Origin: Vairimorpha ceranae
Lineage: Eukaryota; Microsporidia; Nosematidae
Assembly (NCBI RefSeq): GCF_000988165.1
Contig: NW_020169389.1
Location: 1 to 13,742 of the forward strand
Direction: 5' to 3'
DNA: 13,742 nucleotides
Below, piece after piece: positions 7,424 through 13,742 of this stretch (positions within the stretch are counted from its first letter, which is position 1; each line of letters begins with the position of its first letter). The position numbers and the translations under genes were made by a program. The notes under the pieces were generated by a model. The model saw nothing but the letters and a program-made list of their open reading frames with translations. It did no database searches and was not told the DNA's origin.

Positions 7424-9549
7424 AATGTTTAATACTGCTTTCCCTCTTCCTCAACTACATGAGATTTCCATTTTCCTTCCGTTTGTTTTAAAATTCTTTG
7501 CTTCATTTTCATCTGTTTAAGATCAGCATCGGTATTAATTCAACTTAAAGCATTCGCTACCACTATTTCCTCTGGCTTCATTTATTTAATCGTAAAATCA
7601 AATTTTTTTATCTTTTCTATTATTTTTAAAATAGAGCTTATTACGTATCTTCACCAATGCTTTATGATCTGTTGGATTTAAAAATTTCCTGCCTCTCAAC
7701 TCGTATTCAAACTTCTTTATCCCACAATATACTGTCAGCATCTCTTTCTTAGAGATTTCATATCTTATTTCGGTAGGAGTTAATTTTTTCAAAGATCGTT
7801 GCACCGCAACCCATCCTTCCTTTTTGTTCTTTTAAAGCAGTACCGCTTCTAGTCTAAGATCGCTTGCGTCCGTCCTTAAAATAAATCTTTGCTGTAATCT
7901 GGTAACCTTAATTTTCCTACTTTTTTTAAAACTTCTTTTATCTCTCTAAATTCTCTGTCCGTTTCTTCTGTTCACTTTCATTGGTTTCCCTTTTTCTTTA
8001 AACTACCTGTCAGCTTTAATGTTAATTCAGCATAGTCTTTTATAAAGTTCCTAAACAATTCCGTCCTTCCAAAGGGTCTTTTTAACTCCGTTAAACTTGT
8101 CAGCTGTAAATACTCTAATGCTTAGTTTATCTTTATTTCATTTGCAGCCATCTTTGTGCTACCCAATATTATCCCTAAAAGCTTTACTTCCTTCTGACTA
8201 AACTGTATTTTATTACTATTTATCTTTATTTTATGCCTTTTGATTCTCTCTAAAGCTTCTACGACCAATTCATCATGCTTCCTCTTTATCTTTGCACGTA
8301 CCACAATATCATCCATATATACTTCAACGCCTCGTCCCTGTAAATCTTCAAAAATCCTGTTCATTGTCCTCTGTAACATCTGTGGTAAATTCTTGCTCCC
8401 ATAACCATACTATCCCATTCGTATGATTTTTATTAAATTTAAAGGTTGTTTTATGCTTATCTTTCTCCTCTATCTCTATATGATAAAAGGTTTCCTTGCA
8501 GTCTACCACTGTAAATATTTCTGAGCCTTGTGTTGCCCTCACATATCCCTCTTGTTAGATAGCTCATATGGATCTTTTTCCACAGGATCATTTAATCTAA
8601 TAAAGTTACTAACTACTCTAACATCACCATACGGTTTTGGATCGCTCTACATCTACTTGGGTTCCTCCATTTCGATTTTGATCTTCTAACCATCTTTCAA
8701 TTCTCTAAATCCTTTATATACTCCTCTGTATCTTTCTTCAGCACTTGTAAAATATTTTGCTCTTTCTTCACTATTTTATGTCCCTCTTTTGTAGGTTTCT
8801 TACATTTTCCAGTGTACAACATCTAATTTCTTCCCTTTTAGAGAGGTCAAATATTTCTTTTATTCTCTTCAAAATTTAGCCCTTCTTTTAACTATATTCT
8901 TTTTGGTTCGCCGATGCCATTATATAACTTATTTTCTTTCTTTTTACTCTTTCCTAAAATACTTTTTCAGTCTAAATCTCTTTTTATCTCCATTGAACGT
9001 ATAAATTCTTCGTAAATGCCACTATTTGAACTCTGAACATCATCTAAACACAACAAAAACTAAAATTTTTACTTTTCACCTTTTTATCTCTTTTTCAAAT
9101 GTAGCAATCCCTAGCCATATGGTCAAATTTACCTCAAAAACAATCCCTACACCTTCTTACCTCCTCTATATAAGTCCCTTTAAAACCGGCTTTCGCATAT
9201 TCAATTCTCTTTTTACTGTCTTTCTAACATTCCTAGCAGCCTCTTTCATCATCTCTCTCCGTAACTCTTCTTCTCTTTCCAGCCTCTCCGCTCTTACTAC
9301 TTCATCTTTCAGCTTTTCGATAATCCCAAAATACTTTTCCTCACTGCTAATTTTTCCCACCATAAAATTTTTCACGTCATCGCTTCCTTCAACAAAAATT
9401 TTATGCTATCAAGCAGTAGGATCAACACTTTCCAACTCTAACTTATATATAGTTCTCTTAACCTCCTTCAACAGCTTTTGACCTCTAAACCACAGCCAAA
9501 ATTAGTTAACTCGCAATTTGGTAATCGCTCCCCTGTCTTTATTTATCAT
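7424..9549 (-). pseudogene. Ty3/gypsy-like retrotransposon gag-pol, decayed and 3'-truncated
   Basis: Read on the minus strand. The putative gag start is ATG at 9547-9549 with CCC seven bases upstream. Gag ends in a charged helical region (ORF 9166-9375) and a CCHC-like zinc knuckle at 9104-9151 (CRDC, then GKFDHMARDC) carrying a TGA at 9134-9136 and unusual spacing. A protease is not recognisable in about 8700-9000. Reverse transcriptase follows in several frames: WRNP near 8665, KPYGDVRVVSNFIRLNDPV near 8600, VVDCKETFYHIEIEEKDKHK in 8348-8542, and YMDDIVV with the catalytic YMDD at 8308-8319. RNase H has TDAS (7862-7873), SKKEMLTVYCGIKKFEYELR and TDHKA (7658-7672), then a tether with KPEEIVVANALS near 7550. 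Stops and frameshifts occur throughout. Integrase and LTRs are not found: similarity ends at the IS1595-like right terminus. The order gag-RT-RNase H fits Ty3/gypsy; the clade is undetermined. Confidence 0.88.
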
Positions 9550-12039
9550 AATGAGGGATAAAATTTATATCAATATATAACAAATGGTGTAAAAAGTCAG
9601 AAGATCCAACAGAACAGAAAAATGAAAAGATATAAATTAAAAAAAATTAATTTAGAAAGTTTTATAATGAAAAATAAAATAAAGTTTAATAAATTAAAAA
9701 TATTAAAATAATTATTCATCTTAAAAAAATAAAAGTATGAAAAGACATTTATACAACAATAATAAATAATAATAGAAGCATTTATATTTAACCAAAAATT
9801 TTACACAGTTATGCAACTTGAAGATTAACAACACTGTTTTTAAGAGTTGACTTAAAGCATCTTTATCGATTAAAGAATTCTTTTATATTTATTGGCGGCC
9901 AATAATCTTAGATGTCCTGATATGTCAAGGCCAAAATATTTAAAATACCAATCAAAGCCGTTACACTAAAGTCGTGTTGTTTCACATAATTGATCTTCTT
10001 CTTGATTGGACACATGCTGATCCCAACACTTTTATGTTTTTCATTCTATTGTTAGCTAATACAAACTTTGAACAAAAACTAATAAAATTTTATATTGTAA
10101 AATTTAAAATAGTATCAAAAGATTTTGTAATGAAGTTATTTTTATAAACAAGCATTATTTTTTCAATTTAGTATTAAATATTTTAACAATTTATATTCAT
10201 ATAATTTTGTAGTCATGCATGCTAGTATATTTGTCGGGCAAAAGTAGAAAGAAAAAAAAAATTCAATCCTTTCCAGATAGAGATAGTATGTTAATAATAA
10301 AAAAACCTTTCAAAATTAAGGCTGGTTTATGCTTACACAATCAATAGATAGCATTACCTTTCGCCCCAGCCTGTTTTTTAATCAGTGTACGCTTCACATA
10401 AAAAGAACTTAATTTGTCATGCAAAATTTATATTTAGTAGTAACTAAAACAGTAAAAAATATAAGTTTTAAAAGATTTATTTAGCTATAAATTATGAAAT
10501 TTAATTGTTTTGCGTTTAATTAATTGTATATTTCAAATATTTCGTATAAGCCTAACCATCCATTCAAATTATTTCATTAAATAACATAATATTTATATTT
10601 TTATAATTTTTTATCACATACAATTCATTTATTTTATACTTCAAAGATTGATAAATGTGAAGCATTATTTACAATTTATTGTAACTGTTAGTAATTAATA
10701 AGTGTTATTTAGCTTTATTTAAAGTCCTTATAAACTAACACTTAACTAAATAAATTATTTTTATTTTTACAAACTTTTATATATAAATACATTAATTAAA
10801 TAAAAAACGAACTTTACATCTTAATAATAAAACATATATTTTTTATTATTATTTATCCTACTTGCTAGCATATTGTAGTAACATCTTTTATATATTTGCC
10901 TTTTAAATTTGCAAGTAAAAAGCATTAAAATTGTAAGATAATTACTTTGGAGTTATGACTATTTTTATAAGCACTAACATTAGATACATATTTAACCAAA
11001 CATTTGCATATAATATACGGGCAGTAAATACAAAATTATAATTTTATTTTAATTCTTTGACATAACATTTTAATAAATTTTTTAAATGTTTATACCTTAT
11101 ATAATAACAATGTACTATTATTAACCACAAGTCATTAATTTAAATTTGTTTGTCATGAATATTTATTTTTATTTCTACCAATCAAAGTTACAAAAAGAAA
11201 ATTGTTTTCTAATAAATTATTTGACTTAAAGTATCTTAAGTAGCTGTATACCACAGACAAGAATGTTAAAAAAATTAATTTTAATGGTCTTCAGTTTAGA
11301 ATGCTAATAATTTTAAGTAAAGTAAAAACATAATCACTTTTTTCTGTAAATAGCCTATTTGTATTTGTTTTGAACGTAAACGTAACATTTATACAGATTG
11401 TATCGTACATTTAGTTTATTATAATAAAAAAAAATATTTTAATTTTTTTTGACTTTGTATTGTATACTGTCTTTTGCAGCAAAACCAAGAAAAACTAAAT
11501 GAATCTAAAACCCCCTGTCCTTATTTATTATATACAATATAATCAGTCTTAAAATTATTTTTTTTAATATAATTAAATTAAACAAAGAAAAAAGTTTTTA
11601 GAAAAATATTATCAGTAAACTATAATTTTTACTAAAAAGCATTTTTCTTCAATGCTCAATTTTTACAAAGTTATTTCTAAAACAAACATCGTTCCAACTA
11701 AAGTTATGATTACTATTTGTGACAAAATTTATTACATAATAATTAAATAAATTTTGTCTTCAAATATATTCGGTGGCTGTAACACCACACTATTTAATTA
11801 ATTTGTTATTATTTTGTTATCAATTTTACATTTCTGTCATAATTTTTTTACTGTAAAATATTTCAGTTAGAATTTTTAATTTATCATTATAAATTCCTAA
11901 AAAAATTAATTTATATTTTTTGTGATAATTAACTTTTTTGATCTTAATGAGGTGTAACATATTGAATTTATTCTTCATATCTTAATTTAATGCAAAATGA
12001 TATTGTGGTTGTAAATTTAAATAAATTTTAAAAATATTT
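9550..12039. other. Long AT-rich non-coding stretch
   Basis: About 2.5 kb without a supportable gene. It should hold the 5' flank of the gypsy-like element, but no LTR or primer-binding site is evident. A start-less minus frame of 45 codons ending at 9908 (contains HDFSVTALIGILNILALTYQ) lies in a slightly GC-richer patch (about 9880-10030) next to a perfect palindrome ATTGGCGGCCAAT at 9891-9903; neither is assignable. At 10319-10372 AGGCTGG and CCAGCCT form a 7-base inverted repeat beside TTAA. The rest is A/T runs. Confidence 0.5.
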
Positions 12040-12049
12040 CACCCGTTAA
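12040..12049 (+). promoter_or_regulatory. CCC-like motif abutting the start codon of the 270-residue ORF
   Basis: CACCCGTTAA sits directly before the ATG at 12050. The CCGTTAA part is identical to the one before the paralogue at 3765, and the match continues without a gap into the coding sequence. It fits the microsporidian CCC-like start-proximal promoter motif. Confidence 0.6.
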
Positions 12050-12862
12050 ATGTTATTTTTGTTTCAAATAATTTTTTGTTCAAAACAAATATTAGATGAT
12101 CATAATGAACCATTAGATCTAAGAATAAATATATCAAGTACTTCAAGAGCATACGAAAATAAAGGATTATGTGAAAATGTAGATATACAACAAAAGAGTC
12201 AAGAAAAAAAAAGTGCAAATTTTGCTGTAGAACATTATTCCTCTGAAAGCTTTTCATCTTCTAGTTCAAATGTTGAGTTTAATAATATTTTAACTGAAAA
12301 TAAAAAAAAGTTGCAAACACTTAAAGATAAGTTTTTTTTAAATATAGGAAAACAATCATCTACAGATCTTATCCATTTTAACTTAGAGAAAAATTTTAAA
12401 TATCGTAGCATTCGCAGAAGCAATATATTTTATTCTATATGGTTTAGAAATTTTTCAAATGAAACTTTTGAACTTCTTATGAATGACATTGTAACTCTTT
12501 GCATGTCAGAAAATACTAAAAAGTTTTTATTTGAATTGGTTGAATTTCTTAGAGAAGTTGCACAGTTTATTGTTAGGTTTAAAAGCCATTTTAATCTACG
12601 AAAATACAATAAGTGTAATGTAATTAATAATTTAACATTAATTGAAACTATAATGAATGAAATAATTTTAAAATTTGACTTTAAAGAGATTAAAATTTTT
12701 TTGAATCAAGTTATACAAAAAAATGACAATGCCAAGTTTTCTGATTTAAATGTTCAAAAAGTTTTATCACTGATTTTAAACAATATTCAAAAATTTCAAG
12801 ATAAATTAAACTACTATGTTTATTATATCACAAAATTGAAAGATTTTTTGAAGAAACTGTAA
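12050..12862 (+). CDS. Hypothetical secreted protein, 270 residues; member B of the paralogous family
   Basis: An uninterrupted frame of 270 codons ending in TAA. The start is supported by the CCCGTTAA context and by alignment to member A at 3765. Residues 1-11 (MLFLFQIIFCS) form a signal-peptide-like hydrophobic stretch ending in the same IFCS as member A. ILD follows at 14-16 and an ENKGL box at 36-40, with further matches (I-x-QK-x-x-E) to residue 51. The linker is short and Ser-rich (SSESFSSSSS at 64-73), against roughly 150 residues in member A. The C-terminal domain begins at IWFRN (130-134) and runs 140 residues, the same length as in member A. It is rich in Ile, Leu, Phe, Lys and Asn, probably all helical, and lacks the Cys cluster of member A. 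No known domain is recognised. Secretion and a host-facing role are inferred from the N terminus and from the divergence. Confidence 0.82.
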   Translation: MLFLFQIIFCSKQILDDHNEPLDLRINISSTSRAYENKGLCENVDIQQKSQEKKSANFAVEHYSSESFSSSSSNVEFNNILTENKKKLQTLKDKFFLNIGKQSSTDLIHFNLEKNFKYRSIRRSNIFYSIWFRNFSNETFELLMNDIVTLCMSENTKKFLFELVEFLREVAQFIVRFKSHFNLRKYNKCNVINNLTLIETIMNEIILKFDFKEIKIFLNQVIQKNDNAKFSDLNVQKVLSLILNNIQKFQDKLNYYVYYITKLKDFLKKL

Positions 12863-13742
12863 ATAAATATTTTTTTATCATAATTTTACAGAATAGTTGT
12901 TAATATTCTTTTAGATGTATTTAAATGATCTAAGAAGTATTAAATATATTTAAAGTAAAAATATTCGTTTCTTTACAAACAAAAAACTTCAAAACGCTTA
13001 CATATCTTAATAGCCACACAAAAAATCGTAATGTTACTTTTAGGTTTTACAAAATCTTAAAAAGAATTTTGTTTGTTTTTTCGCATATCTAATGCTTTGC
13101 ATTTATAATTAACTGTGTGGATACAAGTCGAAATTTCATTTTAAATATAAGTAAATTTAACAAAAAAAGGAAATAATAAAGCTTAACTACATTTATAAAT
13201 TTTGTTTACGCACAATGTAATACAAATATAACTTTAAGTTTAAGATATAAATGTTTATAAAAAAAACATTTAACAAACAAATCTATAATATTAACAAAAG
13301 ATAGCTATACCATGATTATTACACAGCTATTATTGAGTAGCATTATTTTAATAATCCAATTAAAAGCTTTTTTTACTTAAGAAAATTATTTTTTTTATGC
13401 ACTATAAAAATGAAATAATTTATTTGCATAACTGTTTATGCTCAAATCATTTAGTCATCACTTTTTAACATATACATAGATTTTTGTAAATTCTTAAAAA
13501 AAATTTAATTTGAAGAATTATTTTCTAAATAATTTTTTATTTATATTGGCACAGCAAGACGTTAAAAACCATCTTAAATATTTATATAAAAGAACTTTTA
13601 ATTTTAAATCAAGAGCGACTTTATGTATACTTTGTATAATTATAGTATTTTATTGTATGATATATAATAAGTGAACGTTTTGTTTAGCAAAATTAAATAA
13701 TGTAAATTTTTGTAGCCGTAACACATTTAAAATTAAGATCTT
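12863..13742. other. AT-rich non-coding stretch to the window end
   Basis: Nothing supportable on either strand: no frame above background, no terminal repeats, no RNA gene. A/T runs make up most of it. Confidence 0.55.

Noticed and set aside
6287..7431. Eight-base target duplication around the IS1595-like element
   Set aside because: AGTTTTAT and AATGTTTA share some bases but do not match well enough to claim a duplication.
9026..9481. 151-residue plus frame, Ser/Phe/Leu-rich
   Set aside because: Antisense shadow of the gag region, where the minus strand carries the charged helix and zinc knuckle.
12039..12257. 72-residue minus frame across the start of the 270-residue gene
   Set aside because: Antisense shadow of a gene whose start and N terminus are supported by its paralogue.

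Overview
The window is about 80% A+T, with long homopolymer runs and no operons, tRNA or rRNA that I can see. It looks like a gene-poor, transposon-littered stretch of a eukaryotic nuclear genome. A microsporidian with an expanded, AT-rich genome (of the Edhazardia or Hamiltosporidium sort) fits best. The reasons are two intronless genes that both carry a CCC-like motif (CCGTTAA) directly against the ATG, the very low GC, and the mix of Helitron, Tc1/mariner, IS1595/Merlin-like, Ty3/gypsy-like and LINE-like remains. The host assignment is inference; no housekeeping gene is present to settle it.

Layout from left to right. 1-217 (minus) is the N-terminal piece of a Helitron replication/helicase protein that runs off the left edge. 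742-1848 is a dead Tc1/mariner (IS630-superfamily) element with recognisable terminal inverted repeats and a transposase broken by stops. 1849-3757 is mostly empty AT-rich sequence, with a GC-richer island at about 3250-3450. 3765-5102 (plus) is an intact 445-residue ORF with a signal-peptide-like N terminus. 5194-5349 is a small fragment resembling the end of a LINE-type reverse transcriptase ORF. 6015-6209 (minus) is a short, GC-richer open frame that begins with a signal-peptide-like stretch but lacks a start codon. 6295-7423 is an IS1595/ISXO2-like (Merlin-type) DNA transposon with 29-bp imperfect terminal repeats and a frameshifted transposase. 7424-9549 (minus) is a decayed Ty3/gypsy-like gag-pol whose 3' part (integrase) is missing, cut off exactly at the outer edge of the right terminal repeat of the IS1595-like element. 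9550-12039 and 12863-13742 hold nothing I can call a gene. 12050-12862 (plus) is an intact 270-residue ORF.

The main biological signal is that the two intact ORFs, 7 kb apart on the same strand, are paralogues. They share the same CCGTTAA-ATG context, almost the same signal-peptide sequence at DNA level with no gap over the first 55 bases, an ENKGL box near residue 35, a Ser/Asn/Lys-rich linker of variable length, and a C-terminal helical domain of about 140 residues. This looks like a fast-evolving secreted multigene family sitting among transposons, as candidate host-interaction proteins often do in microsporidia. Nothing known is recognisable in the domain itself. The other open frames are shadows or transposon debris.
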